From UBA1731 sp045595285 (GTDB taxonomy: Bacteria > Verrucomicrobiota > Kiritimatiellia > RFP12 > UBA1067), in NCBI GenBank assembly GCA_045595285.1, contig JAZOAC010000067.1, positions 1 through 64,000 of the forward strand: DNA of 64,000 nucleotides, given 5' to 3'. Positions 24,555 through 33,868 of the stretch are shown in pieces. The first letter of the stretch is position 1. Every line of letters begins with the position of its first letter. A program made the translations under genes and the position numbers. The notes below the pieces were generated by a model. It saw only the letters and a list, made by a program, of their open reading frames with translations, was not told the DNA's origin and did no database searches.

Positions 24555-24923
24555 ATGGCAGTAGATAGACTAGACAGAGTTGATTCGCTTTTGAAGCGTG
24601 TCATCGGTGATGCGATGTTCCGCATCCTGCAGACGGATTCAGTGGGCGCGGGCCTGATAACCGTGACCGGGGTGCGCTGTGCAAAGAACCTTCGCAACGC
24701 GACGGTGAAGGTGAGCGTGTTCGGAGAGCCGGAGGTCCAGAGGCGTGCACTCTCCAACCTGATCCACCATACGCATGAATTCGAGAAGGCGATAAACAGG
24801 GAGGTGCGGATGAAGTTCACTCCGCAGCTCCGCTTCGAACTTGACCACTCCATCGAGAAGGGCGACGCAGTGCTGGCGATTCTCGACAAGCTGCCCGGTG
24901 TTGAAAATGGCAAACCTAGCTAA
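24555..24923 (+). CDS. rbfA: ribosome-binding factor A
   Basis: 122 residues of the single-KH-domain RbfA fold, which helps mature the 16S rRNA 5' end in the 30S subunit. Motifs are RVDSLLKRVIGDAM at the N-terminus, LITVTGVRCAKNLRNATVKV in the middle and RMKFTPQLRFELDHSIEKGD at the C-terminus. It is followed by truB with a 17-base overlap and then ribF, the usual bacterial order (nusA-infB-rbfA-truB-ribF, here without nusA and infB). Confidence 0.9.
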   Translation: MAVDRLDRVDSLLKRVIGDAMFRILQTDSVGAGLITVTGVRCAKNLRNATVKVSVFGEPEVQRRALSNLIHHTHEFEKAINREVRMKFTPQLRFELDHSIEKGDAVLAILDKLPGVENGKPS

Positions 24924-25635
24924 CATCGCAATGCTCGCCGAGCTGGACGGGGCGGTTCTCGTCGATAAGCCGGCGGGAATCTCCGCCCACGACCTGATGA
25001 AGGCGGTGAAGACCCGTTTCAATCTTGTGAAGATCGGTCATGGCGGCACCCTCGACGCTCCGTCCACCGGGCTTTTCATTCTTCTGCTCGGGGATGCGAC
25101 ACGCTTCTCGAACGATCTCATGGGCGCGGATAGATCCTACTCACTGACGCTGTCCCTCGGTTGCGAAACGGATACCGGCGATCGCGCGGGGAACGTTACG
25201 TCGGAAAAGCCATTTGCCGATGTCGCCAGGGATCGGTTCGACGTCGCTCTCAAGGAGTTCCGCGGGGATATCTACCAGTCTCCGCCGGAATTCTCCGCGG
25301 TGAAGATTCCGGGAAGGGCCGGATACGAGATTGTCCGCACCGCGGAGGGTGATGGACTGCGCGAGCGGCTTGTCCATGTGTACAGGTATGATGTCGCCGA
25401 TTTTGCGCCTCCGAGGGTTTCACTGTCGCTGAAGGCTGCGAAGGGCGTGTCCATGCGTTCTCTGGCCCGCGATATCGGGCGAGAGCTTGGATGCGGTGCG
25501 TGTCTGGAGGATTGCCGCTGCACCGGATGCGGCATCCATTCAGTGGAAGCCGCCGTTCCGTTCATGAAGCTGATGGAGATGCATCCTGTTGATCTGGTCT
25601 CCTGCGTCATCCCCAAAAACAGGATTCTTGCGTGA
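24907..25635 (+). CDS. truB: tRNA pseudouridine(55) synthase
   Basis: 243 residues. Isomerises U55 in the tRNA T-loop. The catalytic Asp is in KIGHGGTLDAPSTGLFILLL near residue 47, preceded by the family start VLVDKPAGISAHDL. SPPEFSAVKIPGRAGYEI carries the conserved Tyr/Lys region. Start ATG 24907 overlaps rbfA by 17 bases; ATG 24931 also fits and would drop eight residues. An unusual cysteine-rich stretch (ELGCGACLEDCRCTGCGIHS) lies near the C-terminus. Confidence 0.9.
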   Translation: MANLANIAMLAELDGAVLVDKPAGISAHDLMKAVKTRFNLVKIGHGGTLDAPSTGLFILLLGDATRFSNDLMGADRSYSLTLSLGCETDTGDRAGNVTSEKPFADVARDRFDVALKEFRGDIYQSPPEFSAVKIPGRAGYEIVRTAEGDGLRERLVHVYRYDVADFAPPRVSLSLKAAKGVSMRSLARDIGRELGCGACLEDCRCTGCGIHSVEAAVPFMKLMEMHPVDLVSCVIPKNRILA

Positions 25636-26495
25636 CGCTGGCCATCGGATTTTTCGATGGCGTTCACCTTGGCCACCAGCGGATCCTGGCAGGGGCTGAC
25701 GCCGTGCTCACGTTCAGGAACCACCCGCTCTCCGTTGTCAATCCTCCATGCGCGCCAGCCTTGCTGATGGACGTCTCCGAGCGTGTTGCGTTGCTCGAGA
25801 CCGTCGGGACGAAAACTCCACGGAAGGTGCACGCGGTTCGCTTCACCAGAAGATTCGCGGCGATGCGGCCCGAAGAGTTCGCCGATTATCTGCGCAGTGG
25901 GTTCCCGGGGCTGGAGAGGGTCCATTGCGGAGGGAACTGGCGGTTCGGTGCGGATGGGGCGGGAACTCCGCAGACGTTGAGGGATTTCGGATTCTCCGTA
26001 AAGGTGTCGAGGTATGCGAGGTGCGGTGCCGTGGCGATCTCGTCCACAAGGATACGGTTGGCGTTGGCCGAAGGTGACGTCGAACTTGCGAATGCCATGC
26101 TCGGCCGGCGTTTTTCGGTTGCCGGAAACGTGGTCCACGGCAAGGGTGTAGGCAGCAGAATCGGTTCGCCTACGTTGAATCTGGAGGTCTCGCCGCCATT
26201 GAAGCTTGGCGTGTATGTGGTTGATACGCCGTATGGACGTGGCGTTGCGAACTACGGCATTGCGCCGACAATGGGCGACGATTCCTGGACCAGGCCGGTT
26301 CTGGAGGTCCATCTGCTGGACGCCATTGGCCGTGGCGGAATCCCCTCGCAAGGTTCGGTGCGGGTCGAGTTCGTGAAGTTCCTCAGGCCGGAACGGAGAT
26401 TCGAAAGTACAGAGGCATTGTGCCGGCAGATTGCATCCGACATCGCCGCCGTGCGGCAAGGTGGCGGCACAGAAAAAGGGGACAAAGTGATATGA
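25632..26495 (+). CDS. ribF: bifunctional riboflavin kinase/FAD synthetase
   Basis: 287 residues, two domains. The N-terminal FAD synthetase begins IGFFDGVHLGHQRIL (HxGH nucleotidyltransferase motif); the C-terminal riboflavin kinase has VHGKGVGSRIGSPTLNLEVS and GVANYGIAPTM with the family's PTxN motif. The start is GTG at 25632, giving a GTGA overlap with the truB stop. The protein is slightly shorter than the usual ~305 residues. The last codons overlap the next gene by four bases (ATGA). Confidence 0.9.
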   Translation: MTLAIGFFDGVHLGHQRILAGADAVLTFRNHPLSVVNPPCAPALLMDVSERVALLETVGTKTPRKVHAVRFTRRFAAMRPEEFADYLRSGFPGLERVHCGGNWRFGADGAGTPQTLRDFGFSVKVSRYARCGAVAISSTRIRLALAEGDVELANAMLGRRFSVAGNVVHGKGVGSRIGSPTLNLEVSPPLKLGVYVVDTPYGRGVANYGIAPTMGDDSWTRPVLEVHLLDAIGRGGIPSQGSVRVEFVKFLRPERRFESTEALCRQIASDIAAVRQGGGTEKGDKVI

Positions 26496-29400
26496 TGGGC
26501 AGAATGTTTTTCCTTTCGGCCGTCGCTTCTTCGGCATGCGCCATGTTTGCCGCTACCGGATGCCCTGAGTTTTCGGTTCAGAAGCCGCGCGGGGGTATGC
26601 GGCCGATTGTAAGGGCCGCAGATTTCGGTTTTTCCGTCACCAACGATTTTAATGGCGCGGCGATAAACCGTGCCATTGAGCATTGCAGGAGGATCAAGGC
26701 GCGGACGCTTGAACTGGATCCGGGGTCATACAACTGTTTCGATGCCGCTCATGGTGTTGTGGTGTCCAACCTGACGGACTTCACGTTTGATGGACGTGGG
26801 GCTGTTCTAGTTTTCCACCGTCCTGCGAAGTTCAGGTGTCAACCGCAGAGCGAGCTTATCCACGAAAACGCAAATCTTCTCATAAAGGACTGCGAGCGGG
26901 TAAAGGTCTGTGACCTTAAGATGGATTGGGACTGGGAGCGCGATCCTCTCGCCTGCTTCTGCGTTTGTACCGACATTCATGTGGATGAGAAGGCCCCGAA
27001 TTCATCCTATGCCGATTTCCTGTTTACGGACTTCGACAGGCATCCGCACTATCCTGATAAGGTGCCTGTGCAGAAGATGCAGGTGATGGACAGAAGCAGG
27101 GATCGGTTCGCTCCCAGCCCAACGTGGCATTTCGGACTTTCTGAGGGGCATTGGGGCGCAAAAAGCGCATGGCTTTCTCCGAACCGCATAAGGATCTGGC
27201 CGGGCGTGAAGGAGCCGGGGCGTCCGTACAACCCGACCTATGATCCCTGGGTGTCTCCCGGGCACAATGTTTCATACGCAAAGAAGTTCAAGAAGGGCGA
27301 GTTCTACCGTCTGCAGCACTACTACTACGGGAAGAACGGCATCAATATGGTGAACAATCGCCATCTTACTTTGCAGGATGTCGACATATGGAGCTGCTTC
27401 GGCATGGGAATTGTCGTCGATGGCAAGCAGAGATACTGGCAGCTAGAGAATGTGAGCGTTCAGCCACGCCCGGATGCTTCGTACAAAAGGCCGATGTCCT
27501 GTTCGTCCGATGGCTATCATGTGGCCAGATCAAGCGGATACGCAAAGCACATAAACCTCAAGATACGTCTCAACAATGACGATGCGCTGAACTTCCATGA
27601 CCGGTTCGCGCTTGCCGTCAGGTCAGGGAAGCGTACGCTTGAGGTTGCGAGCGACCGTGGAATCGGATATTTCCGTCCTGAGCCGGGTGACCCGTTCGAG
27701 CTCCGCACACCTGATTGGAGGCCGACGGGTTTTACTGCAACGTTTGTTCGGGCGGAGGGCAATACAATGTTCCTTGACCGGGATATCCCCGACGGTCTGG
27801 GCGACAACTTCTTCGTGTTCGACAGGGCATACGGTACGGACAATGTGATTTTCCGCAATTGCACATTGGAGGACACCGCCCACCGCAATCTCCTCTCCCC
27901 GTCAAACATGACGATTGAAGACTGTGTCTTCAGGCGGGTTGGTTCACGTGCCGTGTGGATACTTGCCGACGCGCGCAAGAAGACTTGGTGTGAGGGACTT
28001 GGCGCGACGAACATTGTGGTGCGCAACAACCGATTCGAGTCCTGTAGCTGCATTTCCCCGGCAAACCCCGTGTTCTCGACCTCGCTTGTCACGCAGATTC
28101 CGTGGAAGACGGGTCCGCAATATCAGGATTTCATACGTGATATCCTGATCGAGGACAATCTTATTCTGGATCCACCGGGACCGTTGGCCCGTTTTGAAGC
28201 CGGGCGCAACATCGTCTTCCGCAACAATGACATCCGTTTCACTCGCGCACCTTTGAGAAAGGATGCAGGTGCCATTGAAAATCATATCGGAGCGGAAGCG
28301 GTAATAGAAGGGAATCAGTTTACGACAAATTCCCTGCCGGGGAAGATCTCATATGTCCGATTCCCGGAAGCGGAACGGAATCTCCTCGGCGTTTATCCGG
28401 TGACAGGCGGAAAGCGGTATGTGATCAAAGGCGGTTATACGGCTGAGAGCTTTACCATGGGGGCGTTGATTTCACTTTATGCGGTTGAGTTGGACAAGTC
28501 GGGAAATGCGCTTGCGGGTCATGATTCAAGATCGTCGCAGATAGTGTATGCCACTGGTTTCCCCCATGATCTCAAACTGCCTTTTGCCGCGCACAAGGAT
28601 GCAGTGTCCGTCCGGGTTGAAATCGTCAGCGCCGGCAACCCCGTTGTGTTCACTCCGCATCCGGTGCACGTGGCCGCCGCGTCAAAGGCTCCGCTTTATG
28701 GCGGCATATACGACAAGGAAGACCCTCCGCCGGCCGACAAGGTTAAAGCGCTCCAGGAAATGGCGAAGATCCCGCCTGCCACTGCCGAGATCGTCAGAAG
28801 GGGCGGCCGGAATGTTCTTGTGCTTGATGGCAAGGCCGCGCCTTTGAACCAGTACAAGGGGTTTACGGACTACAGGCTGATGGGTGAGTGCGGCGGCAAT
28901 ACCGTCATAACCTTCAATCGCGGAACGAGGCTCTTCCTTGACGCCACGTTTGATGAGGCGGTCAGGGATGAGATTACCGGAAAGTTTGACTTCTCGCGTG
29001 TGGAGGAGACTCTTCTCCGCATCCATGCGGCGAATCCGAATGCCCGTGTTTTCGTGAATGTGGATCTTGATCCCGATAAGGGTTTCCTTGAACGCAATCA
29101 GGATGCCATATTCGTGAATGAGACGGGAGAACGTGGACGTTCGGCATTCGGAGCGTTCAGCGGCTATGATTCTACGCCGCTTGACCCGAAAAACAAACGT
29201 GTCAATTGGGCGTATTCCTATACTTCCGAGTCATGGCAGAAATATGTCGATGACGGTCTGCGCCGGTTGTGCGAATTCCTGAAGTCAACGCCCGCCGGCA
29301 ATATCGTTATCGGGTTCCATCTTGCAGGCGGAATGGATGGACAGTTCGTCCAGTGGGAGTATGGTCCGCAGAATGGACACTTCGACTATTCCGAGGCGAA

Positions 29401-30961
29401 CCGCAAGGCATTGTGCTCGTATCTCAAAGAGATATATGGCACGGATGCCGCACTGCAGAAGGCGTGGGGAGATTCATCAGTTACGCTGGATACGGCCCGC
29501 AATCCCTCCGTCGCGGAGTTCAAGTCCCGACAGGCGTTTGACGACCGCCCCGGATTCGGTCGTCGCCTTGCGGATTGCCGACGGTTTGTATCGGTCGGAC
29601 CTGCCCGTGCGTTAAACCGCTTCGCGCGAACGTTGAAGTCAGCCTTTGGACGTAAGTGTGTCGTCGAGACATGGTATACATCCACGCTATGGAGTCAGGC
29701 GGGACGCCTTGCGCTTGACGAACTCGTGAAGGATGGCGGCGTAGATGTTATATGCACCGTGAGCGGATACGGACATCTGCGCGCTCTTGACGGGCCGGGA
29801 TGCTCCGCCGACAATTCGATTGCGGCCCTCAGTCTGCGCGGGCTCCTTTATGTGCAGGAGATGGATCATCGCACATGGCGCACTCAGCATACCGGCGGAT
29901 GGATGTCCGAATCGACGGCCATACCCAAGGACGAGAACGAGTTCGCGCATCAGATCCGCCGTGATGCCGGAAGCGTCATTGCCGCCGGAGGAGCAGGTTT
30001 CCACTTCTTTGACATGTTTGGGAGCTGGTATCACGGAAGCAAGGTGAAGCCGGTGATTTCAGAGGTGAATGCCATGAACAGGTTCGCGGCGGAGAATGCA
30101 GGCAGGTATCCATTGCCAAGGGTCGCGATATTCACTGACGAAAAGGCTCGGCTTCTGCGGGAGAATACATATGACTGCGTGAACGTCCTGTGGCGCACAA
30201 GCGGATTGATGCCAGCCATACATTATCTCGCCGATGTCGAAAATCCGTCTTTGCCAGATTACGACCTCATGGTGGTGTGGTCGCCGATAACGATTACGGC
30301 TTCGCAAGTCGAGGCGTTCAGGCGCAAGGCGTCACGGAAGGGGAAGTTGCTTGCCATAATCGGCGAGGCTGGATGCGGAAGCCGTGACTTCACCAATACT
30401 GCGGATGTTCTGGCGAAATTTGGCCTGAAGGCTCGCCATACCTTCGCATCGAATTGCGAAACCGTCGTTCGTGTTTCTGATGGGACTGAAGATCGGATAT
30501 TGAATGGATGGCGTGGAATGTCTGACGCATGCGGAATGAGCATAAGGAAAGGTAAACTTGTGCGTCGGTATCAGATCGGGTTTGCGACGGTGGATGATCC
30601 CGACGCAAAGACGCTCGGCGTCTGGGAGCGCAGGGGCGGAGCGGCATTTGTGCGCAAGCCGCTTGGCTCCGGAAAGCTTGTCTATATGGCGAGAGAAGGT
30701 GGTCTGTCGCCGACTCTTTTGAATGCGCTTGCGCGGAACGTCGGGATTGTGCCGTTTGCGGAGCCGGGAAATGCCACATATGTGGGCAATGGCGTGGCGG
30801 TGGTGCACCGTCTCGCCGGACCGGCGCATGTCGACTTTGGCCGACCGGTTATGCTTGTGGATCCCGTAAGCGGTAAAGCGAGTGGCCCTGTGCGCCATTG
30901 GCGACCGTCGTTGAATGTCGGCGAAAACGCTGCTGTCGCATATCGCTATCCCATTGACTGA
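26492..30961 (+). CDS. giant secreted protein: right-handed beta-helix plus GH42-like glycosidase
   Basis: About 1489 residues with a signal peptide (MFFLSAVASSACAMFAATGC; Met codons at 26492, 26495 and 26504 are all possible starts). Residues 40-640 look like a parallel beta-helix: DFGFSVTNDFNGAAINRAIE, YHVARSSGYAKHINLKIRLN then NDDALNFHDRF, and repeated turns such as NIVVRNNRFESC, DILIEDNLI and NIVFRNNDIRF. From about residue 800 a second catalytic-type domain follows: GIDs like TRLFLDATFDEAV, GFHLAGGMDGQFVQWEYG near 953 (candidate Glu), YVQEMDHRTWRTQH near 1121, and AGGAGFHFFDMFGSWY, as in GH42-like TIM barrels. A beta domain ends the protein. The combination suggests one polypeptide doing two cleavages or binding and cleavage on a branched glycan. 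Confidence 0.7.
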   Translation: MMGRMFFLSAVASSACAMFAATGCPEFSVQKPRGGMRPIVRAADFGFSVTNDFNGAAINRAIEHCRRIKARTLELDPGSYNCFDAAHGVVVSNLTDFTFDGRGAVLVFHRPAKFRCQPQSELIHENANLLIKDCERVKVCDLKMDWDWERDPLACFCVCTDIHVDEKAPNSSYADFLFTDFDRHPHYPDKVPVQKMQVMDRSRDRFAPSPTWHFGLSEGHWGAKSAWLSPNRIRIWPGVKEPGRPYNPTYDPWVSPGHNVSYAKKFKKGEFYRLQHYYYGKNGINMVNNRHLTLQDVDIWSCFGMGIVVDGKQRYWQLENVSVQPRPDASYKRPMSCSSDGYHVARSSGYAKHINLKIRLNNDDALNFHDRFALAVRSGKRTLEVASDRGIGYFRPEPGDPFELRTPDWRPTGFTATFVRAEGNTMFLDRDIPDGLGDNFFVFDRAYGTDNVIFRNCTLEDTAHRNLLSPSNMTIEDCVFRRVGSRAVWILADARKKTWCEGLGATNIVVRNNRFESCSCISPANPVFSTSLVTQIPWKTGPQYQDFIRDILIEDNLILDPPGPLARFEAGRNIVFRNNDIRFTRAPLRKDAGAIENHIGAEAVIEGNQFTTNSLPGKISYVRFPEAERNLLGVYPVTGGKRYVIKGGYTAESFTMGALISLYAVELDKSGNALAGHDSRSSQIVYATGFPHDLKLPFAAHKDAVSVRVEIVSAGNPVVFTPHPVHVAAASKAPLYGGIYDKEDPPPADKVKALQEMAKIPPATAEIVRRGGRNVLVLDGKAAPLNQYKGFTDYRLMGECGGNTVITFNRGTRLFLDATFDEAVRDEITGKFDFSRVEETLLRIHAANPNARVFVNVDLDPDKGFLERNQDAIFVNETGERGRSAFGAFSGYDSTPLDPKNKRVNWAYSYTSESWQKYVDDGLRRLCEFLKSTPAGNIVIGFHLAGGMDGQFVQWEYGPQNGHFDYSEANRKALCSYLKEIYGTDAALQKAWGDSSVTLDTARNPSVAEFKSRQAFDDRPGFGRRLADCRRFVSVGPARALNRFARTLKSAFGRKCVVETWYTSTLWSQAGRLALDELVKDGGVDVICTVSGYGHLRALDGPGCSADNSIAALSLRGLLYVQEMDHRTWRTQHTGGWMSESTAIPKDENEFAHQIRRDAGSVIAAGGAGFHFFDMFGSWYHGSKVKPVISEVNAMNRFAAENAGRYPLPRVAIFTDEKARLLRENTYDCVNVLWRTSGLMPAIHYLADVENPSLPDYDLMVVWSPITITASQVEAFRRKASRKGKLLAIIGEAGCGSRDFTNTADVLAKFGLKARHTFASNCETVVRVSDGTEDRILNGWRGMSDACGMSIRKGKLVRRYQIGFATVDDPDAKTLGVWERRGGAAFVRKPLGSGKLVYMAREGGLSPTLLNALARNVGIVPFAEPGNATYVGNGVAVVHRLAGPAHVDFGRPVMLVDPVSGKASGPVRHWRPSLNVGENAAVAYRYPID

Positions 30962-31022
30962 GCCGCTTTCCCCCTCTAACATCCACCGACTGCGCCGGAC
31001 AGAGTAGTTTATTGGAGACAGG

Positions 31023-31091
31023 ATGAATGCGACGTTAGACCGTTTGCATGTAACCTGCCGTCGTAAGAGGATGGAACTTTATGTGCCATGA
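31023..31091 (+). CDS. 22-residue open frame with ribosome-binding site
   Basis: MNATLDRLHVTCRRKRMELY plus two residues, with GGAG seven bases before the ATG. It lies upstream of the -10 box of exbB, so it would belong to the preceding transcript. It may be chance; I list it because the start signal is good. Confidence 0.2.
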   Translation: MNATLDRLHVTCRRKRMELYVP

Positions 31092-31107
31092 AGAAGGATT
31101 TTAATGG

Positions 31108-31113
31108 TATAAT
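31108..31113 (+). promoter_or_regulatory. -10 box of the exbB-exbD-tonB operon
   Basis: TATAAT 28 bases before the exbB start, followed by AAAGGAG. Confidence 0.55.
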
Positions 31114-31140
31114 TAACGGCTCCAAAGGAGATTATTGGAA

Positions 31141-31854
31141 ATGATAGAATTTTTCGCTGATTCACTGGTAAATGGCTATCTGCAGTCTAGCGCGATGGGT
31201 AAAGGCATCGTGATTGTGCAGCTTGCCGCCAGCGTTGTCATGGTAGCTGTGGTCATCGGCAAGGTGAAGGAACTCGCCAAGATAGGTCGCCTTACGCGTC
31301 GCGTGAGCCGAGATGTGATGACGGGGCGGGATGTGATGGAGTACTATCTTGCGCGGCATCCGAGCAGCCATTCTCCGATTGAGAACATATATCATGAAAC
31401 CTGCGAACGTCTCTTCAAGCTTCTTTCGCCCGACACGCGCACTTCGTTTTCGCGTGGGGCGGGTGCGCAGGGTGCGGCGCTTACGCGAAATGAAATTGAG
31501 CTTGTGAAATCGCACTGCGAGCACATCCTCGACGAGGAGGAACTTCGCGTTGAACACGGCATGGGTGTCATCGCAACGGTTGTCGCACTCGCCCCGATGC
31601 TTGGGCTTCTCGGAACGGTGTGGGGCGTTCTCGACGCCTTCGATGCGATGGGCACCGCAGGTTCCGCTTCGCTCGCCACGATGGCGCCGGCGATTTCCTC
31701 GGCCCTCGTCACGACGGTGGTCGGGCTTTTGATCGCCATTCCCGGAGTCTGCGCGTTCAACCGTCTGAATGCGACGGTGCGCAAGCTCGTGTCTGACATG
31801 GAAGGCTTCGCCGACGATCTTGTCGGCCGGGTCGCGCTTGAGTTCCAGGCATGA
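31141..31854 (+). CDS. exbB: MotA/TolQ/ExbB proton channel family protein
   Basis: Inner-membrane proton channel subunit that energises TonB. First membrane helix at residues 19-40 (GIVIVQLAASVVMVAVVIG); the conserved core GMGVIATVVALAPMLGLLGT at 140-160 and SSALVTTVVGLLIAIPGVCA at about 185-205 are the other two. ATG 31141 is used; TTG 31135 is closer to AAAGGAG and possible. It is followed by the ExbD and TonB genes. Confidence 0.9.
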   Translation: MIEFFADSLVNGYLQSSAMGKGIVIVQLAASVVMVAVVIGKVKELAKIGRLTRRVSRDVMTGRDVMEYYLARHPSSHSPIENIYHETCERLFKLLSPDTRTSFSRGAGAQGAALTRNEIELVKSHCEHILDEEELRVEHGMGVIATVVALAPMLGLLGTVWGVLDAFDAMGTAGSASLATMAPAISSALVTTVVGLLIAIPGVCAFNRLNATVRKLVSDMEGFADDLVGRVALEFQA

Positions 31855-31888
31855 TCCGATCAGGTTCCAAGGCAAGGGAGACGCAGCA

Positions 31889-32302
31889 GTGAGTCGAAGA
31901 AGCAGACGCAGAGGCCGTGGCGAGGGGGCGAAGGCCACGATCGACATGAACTCCCTCATTGACTTGACGTTCCTTCTGCTCGTCACGTTCATTCTCACCC
32001 TTCCCGCCCTTGAACAGGGCATCTCGATCATGCTCCCGCGTGCGAAGACGGATACTCTGCCGAACAAGAACAACAAGGCCAACACCATCACCGTTTCGCA
32101 GACCGGCACCTTTTTCAACAATACGCCAATCACGCTTGAGGCGCTTGAGGGCGAGCTCCTGGCAAAGGTGAAGGATGATCCTGATGTGCCTGTTCTCGTC
32201 CGCGGCGATGAACGTCTGACGTATGGCGCGGTGATGGATGTTGTGAAGTTGGTGTACAAGTGCAAGGTCAAAAAGATGGCCCTTGTCACTGTAGAGAAGT
32301 GA
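31889..32302 (+). CDS. exbD: ExbD/TolR-family protein
   Basis: 137 residues. GTG start at 31889 with GGGAG eight bases upstream; the frame is open from 31769 but that part is exbB in another frame. The family signature is the single membrane helix with the proton-carrying Asp: ATIDMNSLIDLTFLLLVTFI. The periplasmic domain ends with VLVRGDERLTYGAVMDVVKL. Basic N-terminus SRRSRRRGRGE faces the cytoplasm. Confidence 0.9.
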   Translation: MSRRSRRRGRGEGAKATIDMNSLIDLTFLLLVTFILTLPALEQGISIMLPRAKTDTLPNKNNKANTITVSQTGTFFNNTPITLEALEGELLAKVKDDPDVPVLVRGDERLTYGAVMDVVKLVYKCKVKKMALVTVEK

Positions 32303-32324
32303 CGTTGCCGGGATCGCTTCGGAG

Positions 32325-33185
32325 ATGGATTTTGAGATTGACAGGTTCTATGAGGAACGGAAGGACAACTGCGCGTCCAATCCGCTGAATCTCCATACAA
32401 TCCTTATCGCTCTGGGGCTTCATCTGTCTGCGTTCCTGTTCTTCTGGGTGGCCGCAAAGATCATATACCGTGAGCCGGAGGTGGTGATCCCCATCGACAT
32501 GACCATCGTGCCGCCGTGGGCGGAGCAGGATCCCGACGATCCAGACCCCGATCCGAATCCGCCGCCGGAGGAAAAAACGGAGCCTAAACCCGAACCGAAG
32601 CCAGAGCCGAAGCCTGAACCGAAGGTGGAGCCCAAGGAGAAGATTGAGGCTGTGGAGCAGGTGAAGGAAAAGCCGGCGAAGAAGAAATTCAATCCCGGCA
32701 AGCTTGTGAAGCATCCAAAAAAGGAGAAGCCCAAGAAGCGGAAGTTCAATCCCGGAAAACTTGTCAAGCATCCTAAGATCAAGCCGCCGCCAAACCTTCC
32801 GCGCGGCAAGGGTACGTCCCGCGACAAGCCGCTTTCCCAGGCAGAGATCATGAAGGCACTTGCCGGCGGCGCCAGATTCGGGGTCTCAAACCAGTTGGCG
32901 GCCAATGAGGAGCAGCGGTGCTTCTCGCTCATCCAGCGGCGCTTCTATGAATGCTGGACGGACTTCAACTGGTCGGAGAATCTCCGCCCCGTGCATCTGA
33001 ACGTGAAGTTCGGCGCCGGCGGCAAAATTCTCGGATACAGAATTGTGCGATCCTCCGGGGACGCAAAGGTCGACCAGTCCGTGCTGGCGGCGGCGAAGCG
33101 CGCCGGCTATGTTGCGGGCCTCTCCGCCGACTTCCTCAAGAGGTATGCGGAGATCACGATTGAGATGAACCCCAAACGGCAGTGA
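32325..33185 (+). CDS. tonB: TonB-like energy transducer
   Basis: 286 residues: short cytoplasmic N-terminus, one membrane helix (LHTILIALGLHLSAFLFFWV), a long periplasmic linker of Pro-Glu/Lys repeats (PKPEPKPEPKPEPK), then a repeated element KKFNPGKLVKHPK that occurs twice about 20 residues apart. The C-terminal domain (FYECWTDFNW ... VHLNVKFGAGGKILGYRIV ... VDQSVLAAAKRAGYVAGL) is the TonB C-terminal fold that contacts outer-membrane receptors. No TonB-dependent receptor gene is in the window. Confidence 0.85.
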   Translation: MDFEIDRFYEERKDNCASNPLNLHTILIALGLHLSAFLFFWVAAKIIYREPEVVIPIDMTIVPPWAEQDPDDPDPDPNPPPEEKTEPKPEPKPEPKPEPKVEPKEKIEAVEQVKEKPAKKKFNPGKLVKHPKKEKPKKRKFNPGKLVKHPKIKPPPNLPRGKGTSRDKPLSQAEIMKALAGGARFGVSNQLAANEEQRCFSLIQRRFYECWTDFNWSENLRPVHLNVKFGAGGKILGYRIVRSSGDAKVDQSVLAAAKRAGYVAGLSADFLKRYAEITIEMNPKRQ

Positions 33186-33195
33186 GGAGTTGGGT

Positions 33196-33864
33196 ATGGG
33201 AGGCAGGAAGAAGGACATCCCGTTCGCGCGGCTAGACTTCTCCCGGAAGGAGAGGACGGGATTCGGCGAGACCGTGTTCGGTGCCGGGAAAACCCCCGGG
33301 CAGCTTGCGGGAATCTTCGCAAAATTTTCCGAGAGGCGCATGCCTGTGCTGGCGACGCGCGTGACGAAAGAGCAGTTTGATGCGGTCGTCGCCGCTGGAC
33401 TCACGGTCAGGTATGATCCTGTCGGACGCCTCCTTGTGTCATCGCACAGGAATGGCAGACTGAAGGGCCGTGTGGCGGTCCTCACCGGAGGAACCGCCGA
33501 CATTCCGGTCGCGGAGGAGTGCGCCGGAACGATCGAGTTTTTCGGCGGCAAGGTGGACCGATTCTTTGATGTGGGAGTCGCGGGATTGCATCGTCTGCTG
33601 GGCGTGCTGGAAGACGTGCGCAGGGCGGATGTTGTCGTGGCGGTGGCGGGAATGGAAGGGGCGCTTCCAAGCGTGGTGTCGGGCCTTGTCGCCGCCCCTG
33701 TCATTGCAGTGCCGACATCTGTCGGCTATGGCGCCGGCGCCGGTGGCGTTGCAGCCGCGCTTGCGATGCTCAACTCTTGTGCAGAGGGTGTGAGCGTAGT
33801 CAATATCGACAACGGATTCGGTGCGGCAGTTGTCGCCTGCCGCATGCTCCGCCGCGTGCGGTAG
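33196..33864 (+). CDS. larB: LarB-like protein (AIR carboxylase fold)
   Basis: 222 residues. LarB carboxylates nicotinic acid adenine dinucleotide for the nickel-pincer cofactor of lactate racemase. Visible motifs: VAVLTGGTADIPVAEECAGT, FFDVGVAGLHRLLG, VVVAVAGMEGALPSVVSGLV, and VIAVPTSVGYGAGAGGVAAA, with the end VVNIDNGFGAAVVAC. The N-terminal lead (FARLDFSRKERTGFGETVFG) is typical of LarB and separates it from PurE. GAGGAG lies six bases before the ATG. LarC and LarE are not seen nearby. Confidence 0.85.
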   Translation: MGGRKKDIPFARLDFSRKERTGFGETVFGAGKTPGQLAGIFAKFSERRMPVLATRVTKEQFDAVVAAGLTVRYDPVGRLLVSSHRNGRLKGRVAVLTGGTADIPVAEECAGTIEFFGGKVDRFFDVGVAGLHRLLGVLEDVRRADVVVAVAGMEGALPSVVSGLVAAPVIAVPTSVGYGAGAGGVAAALAMLNSCAEGVSVVNIDNGFGAAVVACRMLRRVR

Positions 33865-33868
33865 TGCA

